Assembly: GCF_015686695.1 (NCBI RefSeq)
Contig: NZ_JADPMR010000004.1
Span: forward strand, 496,001 to 560,000
Length of the DNA stretch: 64,000 nt
Direction: 5' to 3'
Origin: Vibrio nitrifigilis
GTDB taxonomy: Bacteria; Pseudomonadota; Gammaproteobacteria; Enterobacterales; Vibrionaceae
Shown: in pieces, positions 18,002 to 27,002 of the stretch
Layout of the letters: each line of letters starts with the position of its first letter
Position numbering within the stretch: the first letter of the stretch is position 1
Notes under the pieces: model-generated
What the model saw: the letters and a program-made list of their open reading frames with translations, nothing else
Told to the model about the DNA's origin: nothing
Database searches by the model: none
Position numbers and translations under genes: made by a program

Positions 18002-21000
18002 ATGACAACCATTACCATATCTAATGGAATGAATGAGTTAATCAATGCGTTAAAGCAGGGCGTCACCTCTAAAAAAGTCACTGTAAAAAAACAGTGGTTC
18101 GACAACGTGGTCGCGGATGATTTTTTCACTCAGGTGTTAAAGTGCGACGCAATGACCATCGCACTGTCAAACGCTGCTAACACAATAGTGGATGACACTC
18201 ATTGTGTGATAAAAGGCACCACTGATTTAGCCTCGTTAGGCACAATCAGTACCACGATAACGGTGACTCTCATCGATAATAGCGAATCATTAATCTTTGA
18301 TGCGACACTGGCTCCGAATCATCAACCTGAAGGGATTTTTTCTTGGCTTAAATCGACGTTATTAAATCAATTTAGCTTTGAGTCTTGTACGTTACATTAT
18401 TCGTCAGCTGACCCAAGCATCAATACTCTTACCTGTGTGTTAACGAAACCTGTTGATGCTTCGATTAAGTTAACGGTTTCATTTATTGATGAAACATGTT
18501 CCCTTGATTATAAGATGGTGTCTCCGCTTAAAATACCCGGTGTCAGTTCATTGAGTATCACTGATGCTTCCGGGAGGCTTACGTACCACAAAGGCAGTGA
18601 TTTTACTGGTGATCTGAGTGCCACTTGTGAAATTGGCTCACAATCATTTCCTGTCTCTCTTTGCGCACCATCAGGTAGTGAAGATGTACTTTTGACTTAC
18701 AAGAGTACGACGAATGATCCATTTAGCGGATGTGAGCAATTATTAGCGTCATTACCTGAAGCTGACGTTCTGACGCATGCATTGTCGGCGTTGGACCAAG
18801 CTATTGCTGAAACCGGATTAACGCTCACTGAGCTAAAATTTGACCTTAATCGAAGTACTCTGACACTGTTAAATTTTGATGTCATCGTGACATTATTAAA
18901 AGATTGGTCGCCATTAGCGGGCCTAACGTTGGCACAGCCCCAAATAAAACTGAATTATCAAAAAGGGGCGTCGTCTTCTAGCAATAGCTCTACTCGCGCA
19001 ACATTACAATCAAACATGACGCTGGGCAGTGCAAAATTTAATGTAAGCGCACTATTACCAGGCCTTACTTTGACATGCGTACTTGAAGACGAACAGTCGG
19101 TTACTTTAGCCGATTTAACAAGCGGTTTTGGTGTCAATTTTACCGGATTTCCTGCAGCAACATTAACTGATGTGAATCTAACGGGCGATATTGACAAAAA
19201 AACGGTCGAATTAACTGCAAATTCAGCGACAAACCTAACATTTTCGATCGATGGAATTACTCTGGATTTAACAGAAACTACGATTGAAATATCCGATGTA
19301 GCGGGACAATGTACTGGCACTATTGGGGGAGAAGTATCGATTGATGATGTGGCATTATCAGTCACAGGAGCTGCGACGGAAGATGGATGGTCATTGAGTG
19401 GCACAACGGATCAGGCTATTTCATTCAAATCGATTGTTTTGTCGATTTTTTCAACGGTACATCTCACTGTTGATGACGCATTACCTGATATCAGCCTCAA
19501 GTCGACTCGTATGAGTTGGGCTTCTGATTCTGATACGTTAGCTTTCAAGGCAGTAATCGCCACTGAAAGTTCAATTAATCTTGGCATCGCATCGCTATCA
19601 CTGCAGGGATTAACTGTCGAAATTAACAGAGCTAAAGGTAAAACAACGGGGACGATCCAAGGCGATATTACGCTCGGTTCACTGACGGTCGCTATAGATT
19701 ATGATTTGTCTAAGGGCACCGATTTTTCGACTAGTTTAGGTACGGTTTCTTTGTCTAAGCTGATTAAAACACTGTGTGGTCATGATCTGCTCCAAACATT
19801 GGCTTTACCGGAACGGATTGCGGACTTTACTTTAGACAATACCCACATGGAGATTAACTTGGACAGTGGTTATGCCGATATTACCGCTGATGTTGATGGC
19901 TATGGGAGTATATTGCTCAAGATTAGCAAAGACGGCAGTGACTGGGGCTTCATTTTCGCCGCTGTTACAGGAGACGATTTTCACTTTTCTCATATATCAT
20001 CAGCACTTAAGCCAATCGACAGCCTTAATTTTCAGGATACAACCCTTATTCTAAGCAGTATGCAGAGCACAGGTGTTACGGTGAGAGAATCGCCTAAGTT
20101 GACAACTGATGTAACAAAGGGATTAAGTTTTTTGATGTCTCTTTCTATGAATAATAATGCGGATTTGAAGAAGATTAAGAATGCCCTGAAACTAAACATC
20201 GATTCGCTGGTAACGACACTGGCTATCCAATCGGACGACAATGTGACCTTAGAAGGGGAGTTTGGCGGTTCCTATGATTTAGGCGCTGGTATTACGTTAA
20301 CCAAGACCGGGTTATCGATGCAGCTGTTATCTGGCAATGTTATTTTTAGCGTCGATTTACAGGCGGCCGTCGATATTGGTGAAATATTAACATTTACAGG
20401 TAAGTTGTCCGTTGAAGTGAATGGTGTGACACTTGCTGCAACGTTACTGGGCGACTGGGATAGGCCATTTGGTGTTCGTGGGTTAACACTATCAAACTTA
20501 GCGTTAGAAGTGGGGATAAGTGATGAGGCAATACCAGATGTCGGGATTACTGGTACAGTGAGTGTGAACAATCTAAGTGGTCGTATCGCCGTCTTATTTA
20601 ACTCCGAAGCACCACAGCAAAGTGCGCTTAATCTTGCTTTTAGTGAGTTTGATATTAAAGCCATATTCGAGATGTGTGACCCTGCGATCATTAAAGCCAT
20701 GCCATCCGAACTTGTCGCTCTCTTAGATTCTGGTTATCACAATGTCGATATTTATGTGGTTCCCACAACGACTCAAATTGGTGGGATCACTTTTGACGAG
20801 GGATTTAGAGCTAAGGGAACCATCGATATCTTAGGTTGGGATGCTTCCACGGATATAGACATTGATCCTGCCAAAGGTATCAAGGCGAAAGGGCAAATGG
20901 AACCCGTTAATTTACTGAATATATTTACATTAGAGGGAGCGGGTACATCGGCTTATCCAGAATTCGATCTGGTTTTGAGCCTAGAGCAACAAAAAGCTAC

Positions 21001-22018
21001 GATTGCAGGTGCCATCAGTTTTCTAGGTTTAAACCGTTATGCAATTAATGGGCAGTTCTCTAGCGCTGGATTTTCATTTTCAATCAGTGAAATGTTATTT
21101 GGCGTGGTACAACTGGCATTAAGCCATTGCATCCTTAATAAGAAAATGTTTAACGCAGATGGGTATATTTTGTTTGGCATTAAAGCGATTGGCCCGATTT
21201 ATATACGGTCGGTAAAGGTACTGGATAAGATTCCTATTAATACGGATTTGACCATGAATGCAAGTTTAACCATTGAATCAGGGTTTAAGTTAAGTTTGGA
21301 TGGTCAATTAAAGGTTGCAGGGTATGGATTACCCGCACTGTCGTTGACCTTAAGTGAAGCTCCGTCTGACTTTAAGGCGGTATTTGATCACTTAGTCGAA
21401 CATATCACGAAATCGGTTACGAAATCCTTCGATAAAATATGGGATACCATTGATGCTTGGGCAACATCGATAAGTACGAGAGGGCTCGAATTTTCTGGCG
21501 ATGTTGCAGAAGTCGCAAAAGAGGTATTCAACGCGACAGAACAAGAGATGATTCATGCTAGCCGCCAACTGAATAGAGACGTCGATGAAGTCGCAACAGG
21601 TTTAAAAGAGGTCTATCAATTGGGCGATAAAGCGACATCGAAAGCGTTGAAAGAGGCAAACTATGCCGCCAAGGATGTCGCAGGTGCGATGGAATCGGTG
21701 TACAAATTATCTGGAAAGGAGACGGTCTACGTATTACACCAAGCTGGGTATGCGGCTGAAGATGTCGCAGGTGCTATGTCATCTGTGTACCATTTTAGCA
21801 GTGATGTGACGGCTGACGCGTTAAAACAAGCTGGATACGCGGTTGATGATGTCGGTAATGCTTTAAAATCTACCTATAATCTCAGCACAAAACTGGCAGG
21901 TAAAGCGCTGCAGCAAGCTGGTTATGCGGTAAACGACATTAAGAATTGGGGCGGCGATGCAACCAATTGGATTAAAGGTGCAGGAAAAACGATCAGTCGG
22001 ATGTTTAAGAGGTGGTAA
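18002..22018 (+). CDS. Giant beta-rich protein with four C-terminal 29-residue helical repeats
   Basis: 1338 residues; AGGA stands 8 bases before the ATG. No signal peptide or membrane helix is evident. Residues ~1-1130 are a long succession of short alternating beta segments with recurrent L-x-G-x-(I/V/L) patterns (for example TLSNLALEV, LTFTGKLSVEVNGVTLAATL, WDRPFGVRGLTLSNL), suggesting stacked beta modules. Residues 1197-1312 (nt 21590-21937) are four exact-length 29-residue units of the form VAGAMxSVYxLSxxxTxxAL followed by xQAGYAAED. A basic tail (IKGAGKTISRMFKRW) ends the protein. I do not recognise the family. It diverges from the DUF6765-like gene and lies in an AT-rich island; a toxin, effector or surface-active role is possible but unproven. 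Confidence 0.85.
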   Translation: MTTITISNGMNELINALKQGVTSKKVTVKKQWFDNVVADDFFTQVLKCDAMTIALSNAANTIVDDTHCVIKGTTDLASLGTISTTITVTLIDNSESLIFDATLAPNHQPEGIFSWLKSTLLNQFSFESCTLHYSSADPSINTLTCVLTKPVDASIKLTVSFIDETCSLDYKMVSPLKIPGVSSLSITDASGRLTYHKGSDFTGDLSATCEIGSQSFPVSLCAPSGSEDVLLTYKSTTNDPFSGCEQLLASLPEADVLTHALSALDQAIAETGLTLTELKFDLNRSTLTLLNFDVIVTLLKDWSPLAGLTLAQPQIKLNYQKGASSSSNSSTRATLQSNMTLGSAKFNVSALLPGLTLTCVLEDEQSVTLADLTSGFGVNFTGFPAATLTDVNLTGDIDKKTVELTANSATNLTFSIDGITLDLTETTIEISDVAGQCTGTIGGEVSIDDVALSVTGAATEDGWSLSGTTDQAISFKSIVLSIFSTVHLTVDDALPDISLKSTRMSWASDSDTLAFKAVIATESSINLGIASLSLQGLTVEINRAKGKTTGTIQGDITLGSLTVAIDYDLSKGTDFSTSLGTVSLSKLIKTLCGHDLLQTLALPERIADFTLDNTHMEINLDSGYADITADVDGYGSILLKISKDGSDWGFIFAAVTGDDFHFSHISSALKPIDSLNFQDTTLILSSMQSTGVTVRESPKLTTDVTKGLSFLMSLSMNNNADLKKIKNALKLNIDSLVTTLAIQSDDNVTLEGEFGGSYDLGAGITLTKTGLSMQLLSGNVIFSVDLQAAVDIGEILTFTGKLSVEVNGVTLAATLLGDWDRPFGVRGLTLSNLALEVGISDEAIPDVGITGTVSVNNLSGRIAVLFNSEAPQQSALNLAFSEFDIKAIFEMCDPAIIKAMPSELVALLDSGYHNVDIYVVPTTTQIGGITFDEGFRAKGTIDILGWDASTDIDIDPAKGIKAKGQMEPVNLLNIFTLEGAGTSAYPEFDLVLSLEQQKATIAGAISFLGLNRYAINGQFSSAGFSFSISEMLFGVVQLALSHCILNKKMFNADGYILFGIKAIGPIYIRSVKVLDKIPINTDLTMNASLTIESGFKLSLDGQLKVAGYGLPALSLTLSEAPSDFKAVFDHLVEHITKSVTKSFDKIWDTIDAWATSISTRGLEFSGDVAEVAKEVFNATEQEMIHASRQLNRDVDEVATGLKEVYQLGDKATSKALKEANYAAKDVAGAMESVYKLSGKETVYVLHQAGYAAEDVAGAMSSVYHFSSDVTADALKQAGYAVDDVGNALKSTYNLSTKLAGKALQQAGYAVNDIKNWGGDATNWIKGAGKTISRMFKRW

Positions 22019-22030
22019 CCTAGATGACTT

Positions 22031-22151
22031 ATAGATAAAAAGATGTGTACTAAAGTCACAAGCGGGGTTCATCGCGTAACCGGTCAGTGGCCCATTCGCT
22101 GCGCCAATAACATCAATCATGATACCCATTAATAGTGGTGCCAGCCAATTG
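22031..22151 (-). pseudogene. Fragment of a duplicated aquaglyceroporin (glpF) gene
   Basis: Nucleotides 22031-22145 match 23983-24097 of the intact glpF-like gene with 8 mismatches in 115. The minus-strand translation still reads IGAANGPLTGYAMNP, around the second NPA motif. At a 9-base direct repeat GGTGCCAGC (22137-22145) the match jumps to 24346, as if 248 bp had been deleted between the two GGTGCCAGC copies of the parent gene; only CAATTG follows before homology is lost. It is an old, decayed partial copy lying just after the giant gene. Confidence 0.85.
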
Positions 22152-22155
22152 CAGA

Positions 22156-22211
22156 TTCTTACGAGGACACTTTTAAAACCGCTGAGTTTAGGGTTATTGT
22201 CCTCGTTAAAT
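22156..22211 (+). repeat. attC-like (integron cassette) site
   Basis: Perfect outer arms ACGAGGACA (22161-22169) and TGTCCTCGT (22198-22206), interior GAGTTTAG-GGTTATTGTC, and a right core GTTAAAT that fits GTTRRRY. The left core reads YYYTAC instead of YYYAAC. GAGTTTAGTGTTAT is typical of Vibrio superintegron attC repeats. Total about 56 bp, the low end of attC sizes. No integrase gene is in the window, so this is a candidate relic. Confidence 0.5.
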
Positions 22212-22225
22212 TAAACAGACCGTAA

Positions 22226-22537
22226 AATACCCTTTTGGACCTCGGGAACCGCTTGTTTGAAACACCAAAGACATCTTCAAAGCTCGATAATTATCAGGCG
22301 CTCACTAGATTTACATAGCCTACCAACAAACCAGTAGCTATTGTCACAGGTGACTATGGGCAAGGCGTTTGGCTACTTTCCTCGAAGCATTCGGAGTATG
22401 ACGAAGAGGCGACTTAACTGCTTATCTTTGACGTCTTCGGCAATGACTACCAAGAGTTTAATCAGCTGGCAGGCGCAGAATCGCTCACGTTAGCTTTACA
22501 AGAGGAACTACTCAAACAGTTGGTTGTTTATTTTTAA
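22226..22537 (+). pseudogene. Decayed coding remnant, unknown protein
   Basis: One frame reads protein-like sequence through two in-frame stops (TAG 22316-22318, TAA 22415-22417) to a final TAA at 22535-22537. Legible parts are NKPVAIVTGDYGQGVWLLSS, LLIFDVFGNDYQEFNQLAG and LTLALQEELLKQLVVYF. It starts just after the attC-like site, as an integron cassette gene would, and is followed by a terminator. I cannot name the family. Two nonsense mutations make it non-functional as one product. Confidence 0.55.
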
Positions 22538-22563
22538 TTAATTGCTAGTTTCTCAATTTATGG

Positions 22564-22595
22564 CGCTGCTGTTTGATAAACACAGCGGCGTTTTT
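22564..22595 (+). terminator. Terminator downstream of the decayed gene
   Basis: CGCTG(C)TGTTT-GAT-AAACACAGCG with one bulge, then GCGTTTTT. It is still intact although the gene before it has decayed. Confidence 0.7.
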
Positions 22596-22841
22596 GTTGA
22601 GTTGATCCTACCTATTGCAGAATAGGATAATGATTGAAAAATCCAATCTGCACTTTTAAAACAGAAGATATTATGGAAGTTAATAGTAAGACTTTATTAA
22701 ATTATAATGGATCTCAATAGTGGGCTTTTTTGCATATTAATCCGAATAATTGATATATATTTCATTTTTTTGATTTCCTCCTGAGTAATGCGAGTAATTT
22801 ATACTAGTTTTATTGCATATCCCTTTTTTTGGAGATGACAT

Positions 22842-23552
22842 ATGAATAAAAAAACACAGGTATGTATTGCTGCAATATGTTCACTTTACTTTACCAACAT
22901 AGAAGCTAAAGATTATGGCTATTACGGTTCTCTAGGAATAGGTAGTTCCTATGCCAAATTCCATGATGTGGAGGGGTATTCAAGTTTAACTGCACATACT
23001 CGAACTGATGACGATGATGATAATGCTTTAATTACCACGTTAGGTTTAGGCTATAAATGGCAAGATTTACCTTATCGGGTAGAGTTGATGTACCGAATGG
23101 TTGATTCTGAAAAGTTTAGAGATTTAACCGTGTGGGATAGTGGTTATAGTGAGTCGACAACAACCACGATTAAGCAACAATCATTAATGATAAATGGCTT
23201 ATATGATGTTGAACTAGAAGGCAGTGACTTCACTCCTTATATTGGTATTGGTATTGGTGTAACACGAGTTACATCAAAAGGTTACCAATACGATATGACC
23301 AATGAATCCCGAGAGGCTCAATTTGATAAGAAAATACGTACCAAATTAACGGGGGCATTTATGTTAGGAACAAAATATGATGTATCCGATGCATTTAAAA
23401 TAGGGATTGGTTATCAATTTAGTTATCTTGGGAAGATTGGTACTGCTGATAATTGTAATGGTGCTTCGAGTTTATGTGATGGTGATGAAACACATACGGC
23501 AAAATTAATGACTCATGATTTTACCATTCAGACTTATTACTATTTTAACTAG
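22842..23552 (+). CDS. Small outer-membrane beta-barrel protein
   Basis: 236 residues with a signal peptide (~1-22, cleavage after NIEA). GGAG sits 9 bases before the ATG. Mature sequence shows about eight amphipathic strands with alternating aromatic residues (YYGSLGIGSSYAKF, ALITTLGLGYKW, FTPYIGIGIGVTRV, FKIGIGYQFSYLG, FTIQTYYYFN), like OmpW/opacity-type eight-stranded barrels. The last residue is Asn after Phe, so the C-terminal signal is slightly atypical. A Cys pair near ~205-213 (NCNGASSLC) may form a loop disulphide. Its substrate or adhesin role is not visible. It has its own promoter region and no operon partners. Confidence 0.8.
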   Translation: MNKKTQVCIAAICSLYFTNIEAKDYGYYGSLGIGSSYAKFHDVEGYSSLTAHTRTDDDDDNALITTLGLGYKWQDLPYRVELMYRMVDSEKFRDLTVWDSGYSESTTTTIKQQSLMINGLYDVELEGSDFTPYIGIGIGVTRVTSKGYQYDMTNESREAQFDKKIRTKLTGAFMLGTKYDVSDAFKIGIGYQFSYLGKIGTADNCNGASSLCDGDETHTAKLMTHDFTIQTYYYFN

Positions 23553-23772
23553 CATCTTAATAACATTCTTGTCTGATGGTTTTATTTTGATTGTTTCAAA
23601 AAAAGGGAGCACACAGCTTAAAAGCTGCAAGGTTTAAGATGTCTGTCCTCGGCCAATTTACTCTATTAGTGATCTAAACGTAAAAAATTTGTACTAATCA
23701 CTTGTCTGTGAATATTAAGTGGTGTTCGAAAATACAAGGGCACATGACAATCATTTAAATTGTGTGTCCTTT

Positions 23773-24621
23773 CTATTGTGTTTTTAAATCCACGTCGCCG
23801 TGTGATTGCTCTGCTATAAACATTCGCTTCTCATCATAATATGGGCTAGGAAAGTATTTTACGATCAACACACGGTAAGTAATGGCTCCGATACATGTGC
23901 CAATTACGGGGGCAATCAAAGGGACAAATACATAAGGGATGTCGCGTCCGCCCGTCATGGCAATATTGCCCCAACCAGCCAAATAGATAAAAAGACGTGT
24001 ACCAAAGTCACGAGCGGGATTCATCGCGTAACCGGTCAGTGGCCCAGCCGCTGCGCCAATAACACCAATCATGATACCGATTAATAGTGGTGCCAGCGCG
24101 CCACGGGGAACACCATGTCCATCATCCGTCAGTGACATTATCAAGCACATCATGATTGCCGTTAGAATAACTTCGACCATAAACGCATGGGTTACCGTAA
24201 TAGCGGGATGAGGGAAAGTAGTGAAAATTCCCGCCAAATAAAGGCTGTTTTCGGTTCCCAATAGGATGTGATGGGCGTGTATGTAACCGACAAAGAGATC
24301 TTGATAAAAATAGTAACAGAGTGCAGCACCACAAAAGGTGCCAGCCAATTGTGACAGTGAATATGGGATCACCTTGCGCCGTTCAAAATTAGCGAACAAC
24401 CAAAAGGCAATGGTAACAGCGGGGTTTAAATGCGCCCCAGAGATGCCTGCAGTTAAATAGACCGATAGCGAAATAGCAAAACCCCAAACAATACAAATAT
24501 CCCAAGAATTCAAACCTGAATCTGCGAGCCTAACAGCACACAAACAGCTAGTACCAAAGAAGATAAACAGCGCTGTGCCAAAGAATTCTGCTATGCACTG
24601 TCCTTTAAGGGTGTGAGTCAT
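23773..24621 (-). CDS. glpF: Glycerol uptake facilitator (aquaglyceroporin)
   Basis: 282 residues from the ATG at 24621 with AAGGAA just upstream; a longer frame to 24645 adds eight residues. Six membrane helices and both half-helix motifs: GAHLNPAVT (first NPA) and GYAMNPARDFG (second NPA with the Asp typical of glycerol-type channels). TDDGHGVPRGALAPLLIGI and GGRDIPYVFVPL match E. coli GlpF closely. It is a passive inner-membrane channel for glycerol and small polyols. No glpK is adjacent. A degraded copy of part of this gene lies at 22031-22151. Confidence 0.92.
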   Translation of the reverse strand: MTHTLKGQCIAEFFGTALFIFFGTSCLCAVRLADSGLNSWDICIVWGFAISLSVYLTAGISGAHLNPAVTIAFWLFANFERRKVIPYSLSQLAGTFCGAALCYYFYQDLFVGYIHAHHILLGTENSLYLAGIFTTFPHPAITVTHAFMVEVILTAIMMCLIMSLTDDGHGVPRGALAPLLIGIMIGVIGAAAGPLTGYAMNPARDFGTRLFIYLAGWGNIAMTGGRDIPYVFVPLIAPVIGTCIGAITYRVLIVKYFPSPYYDEKRMFIAEQSHGDVDLKTQ

Positions 24622-25117
24622 ACTATTCCTTATTATCGCTACCATTGAGCGCGATTTGATGTGCGAAAATATAGAAAAGAAACCGGTTTCATAAATTGCG
24701 CCGCTTCACACAATCTTAATTACTCAGCCAGTAAAGCCGACAGTTTTTATGCGAATAATTGGCAGTTGTATTAATTGCTGGTGGAGCCAAAAAACACATA
24801 GGGAGGTAATACCCGAATAGGGAAGTGACAGGGCGCTATTCGATTAAGACTTAATTAGGGGCAGATTACGTCCCGTAAGAAGACGTATTTTCTCTAATAA
24901 CGTTACGTTATTCATTACTCACCAATTCAGATAATTGGACTGACCAATCGATAAACTAACGAAGAAAAGAAGAGTAAATGGTCGTTTGACATTAATTGCA
25001 GCCTGTTTCATGAAAAATACTGATTCATGCAACGTGTTTTATAGCTCTTTATGGGTAAATGCCGTAGGAAACCTGTCTCTATTTTGCTATACATAATATG
25101 CAACAAGGTAATTGTAA
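24622..25117. other. Intergenic stretch upstream of glpF
   Basis: About 500 bp without a recognisable gene between the start of glpF (minus) and a small plus-strand ORF. It must carry the glpF promoter. No long inverted repeat or riboswitch-like block was seen. Confidence 0.4.
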
Positions 25118-25294
25118 ATGTATGTCAATTTAGTTCGTGTGCGAAAGGGCGGTAGCGTTGTAAAGCATATTAAAATAGAAAAATGGCAAAAACAGAGCTG
25201 TGGTAATATTAAACAGCCAAGGCCAGTATTTCGGTATGAAAAGCATAATAAGGTTCTGAATTTTATTCAAGGTAATAAACAGTTAGAGCTTTAA
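25118..25294 (+). CDS. Possible small protein (58 aa)
   Basis: ATG 25118 opens a 58-codon frame rich in Lys, Arg and Gln (starts MYVNLVRVRKGGSVV). AAGG lies about 9 bases upstream, a modest ribosome site. Basic composition would suit nucleic-acid binding or a transposase fragment. I do not recognise it. It precedes the HNH gene by 82 bp. Support is limited to frame, start and composition. Confidence 0.3.
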   Translation: MYVNLVRVRKGGSVVKHIKIEKWQKQSCGNIKQPRPVFRYEKHNKVLNFIQGNKQLEL

Positions 25295-25376
25295 TTTAAT
25301 AAGAATGGACAGTTTATATAGAAGTGTTCTGTATATCGGTTCTCTGTAATAACTGTTAGATAGAAAGGAGAATGCA

Positions 25377-26450
25377 GTGAAACTCAATAACGGAAATATT
25401 GTAGATTCCAATGGTAAAACTACATTTGTAAGTATTTCTTCTTTTGCATCAGAGATATGTAATTCAGATGTATGCTTTTTATGTACCAAAAGATTAGATG
25501 CCAACAACCATAATGATGAGCATGTAATTCCGAAATGGATCTTAAAGCGGTTTGACCTTTATAATGAAACTGTAAATTTACCGAATGGTAGTAAGTTTAA
25601 ATATAATCAGTATGTTATTCCTTGTTGCTCAGAGTGCAATAGTTTACTCAGTACAGTATTGGAAACACCATTGAGCCGGATTTTTTCAGGTGATTTTGAA
25701 TATTTTACTAACTTATTAAATGACGATATTTGTTTAAAGATATATATATGGTTAGCTTTGATTTTTACAAAAACTCACATAATGGATCAATCTCTACGAA
25801 TGTATTTGGATCGTAGAATTGAGTCTTCATCAATTGCTGAGGGAGTCGGATATGATTGGGAAAGATTCCACCATGTGTATTGCTTAAGTCGTATTCCTTA
25901 CACCAAAGCATCTCTTGACGAACTTTGCATTGGTTCTTTTTTTGTAATTCCTGTTGATAGTCGAGATGCTATAAAACAGTACGATTATATGGATATATCC
26001 TTTGCTAACACATCAGGAATAATTATAGGTGATATTGGTATTATTGCAGTATTTGGCGATGCTGGTGCAGTAATTAATCAACTTAACAAAACTGTAATAG
26101 AAAAATTAAGTGGTTCAGTTACTAGTATGCAATTTCGTGAATTGGTAGCTAATTTCGCTTGTTGTAATCTACATTTAAAAAATGCCCCAATATATTCGAC
26201 ATTGACTGACATATCTGGTGTTAATCCTCCGCAAATAGTTTGTAAATTGACAGATTCAAAGCCTGAATTTGATACTTATGATCCCAATGTTTTTGGATCA
26301 TTAATGGATATGTTGGTCGGCGACGCTCTCGATGGAAAAGTTAATGTAGTTAATTTTCGTGAAAAATTAAGATCTGGCACGTTGTCAATCTTATTTGATA
26401 GTCATGGGCATATAATTCCACCCAACAAGGCGTTCCAATTGACAGAATAA
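25377..26450 (+). CDS. HNH-type endonuclease-like protein
   Basis: 357 residues from a GTG start with AGGAG six bases before it; no ATG alternative fits. Near the N terminus are CFLCTKRL (~residue 34), then HNDEHVIPKWIL (~50) and CCSECNSLL (~84), a CxxC...EHxIP...CxxCN layout as in HNH_5-like zinc-supported HNH nucleases. The remaining ~260 residues have no motif I know and could be a target-recognition or effector-control part. It is a single-gene unit with its own terminator, in AT-rich DNA ahead of the HD operon. Such HNH proteins are frequent in defence islands, but nothing here proves that role. Confidence 0.72.
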   Translation: MKLNNGNIVDSNGKTTFVSISSFASEICNSDVCFLCTKRLDANNHNDEHVIPKWILKRFDLYNETVNLPNGSKFKYNQYVIPCCSECNSLLSTVLETPLSRIFSGDFEYFTNLLNDDICLKIYIWLALIFTKTHIMDQSLRMYLDRRIESSSIAEGVGYDWERFHHVYCLSRIPYTKASLDELCIGSFFVIPVDSRDAIKQYDYMDISFANTSGIIIGDIGIIAVFGDAGAVINQLNKTVIEKLSGSVTSMQFRELVANFACCNLHLKNAPIYSTLTDISGVNPPQIVCKLTDSKPEFDTYDPNVFGSLMDMLVGDALDGKVNVVNFREKLRSGTLSILFDSHGHIIPPNKAFQLTE

Positions 26451-26468
26451 CTGTCACGAATTTTTTTT
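26440..26468 (+). terminator. Terminator overlapping the HNH stop codon
   Basis: TGACAG-AATAA-CTGTCA, with the TAA stop in the loop, followed by CGAATTTTTTTT. It separates the HNH gene from the next operon. Confidence 0.8.
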
Positions 26469-26548
26469 CGAAAAATATAGTTCCGGTTATTTTTCAACTA
26501 AACTTTACGTTAGGTTTCTTGGATTTATATTAACTTGGAGAAACAGGA

Positions 26549-26998
26549 ATGGCAAAGATTATAAATGTTATAGCTATCGTTATACTATTATTATTTGGTA
26601 ATGCATGTTTCTCTAAAGATCATGTTGATAGCAAAATAATAATTAATTTTGATAAAGAAAAATATCGAGATGTTACTCAGGTGAATAATATTTCACCAAA
26701 TACACTTATTAAATTATGGGGATGGTTAAGATTAATTCCAGATGGGAAGATTACATCTCAGAAATATTTTCTAGAGTGGGAGTTTGAATCGGATGATAAA
26801 AATGAAAATTTAGGGAATTATCGGACTAATCGAAAATATTTACAATATCAGAGGCCAATAGATAGAGAAGAGGCTTTTTATTGGGTTTCAAAGCGTATTT
26901 GGAGTCAAGATAAAGGTAGATATATATTTAGAGTCTATATTCAGGAAGATGGAAAACATAAAATAGTAAGTGAATCTTCAGTGGAAATAGAAGGATGA
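26549..26998 (+). CDS. Secreted or periplasmic protein of unknown function, first gene of the HD unit
   Basis: 149 residues; GGAG stands 8 bases before the ATG. An N-terminal signal peptide (~1-22, hydrophobic core IAIVILLLFGNACFS) is clear. The mature part is small and beta-rich, with WGWLRLIPDGKI and RRF-like charged segments; no catalytic motif is recognised. The Cys in NACFS might suggest a lipoprotein, but the residues before it do not form a good lipobox. Its TGA is 4 bp before the next ATG, and the ribosome site of the next gene lies inside its end, so the two are translationally coupled. Likely an envelope sensor or partner of the downstream gene. Confidence 0.72.
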   Translation: MAKIINVIAIVILLLFGNACFSKDHVDSKIIINFDKEKYRDVTQVNNISPNTLIKLWGWLRLIPDGKITSQKYFLEWEFESDDKNENLGNYRTNRKYLQYQRPIDREEAFYWVSKRIWSQDKGRYIFRVYIQEDGKHKIVSESSVEIEG

Positions 26999-27002
26999 CG
27001 TT

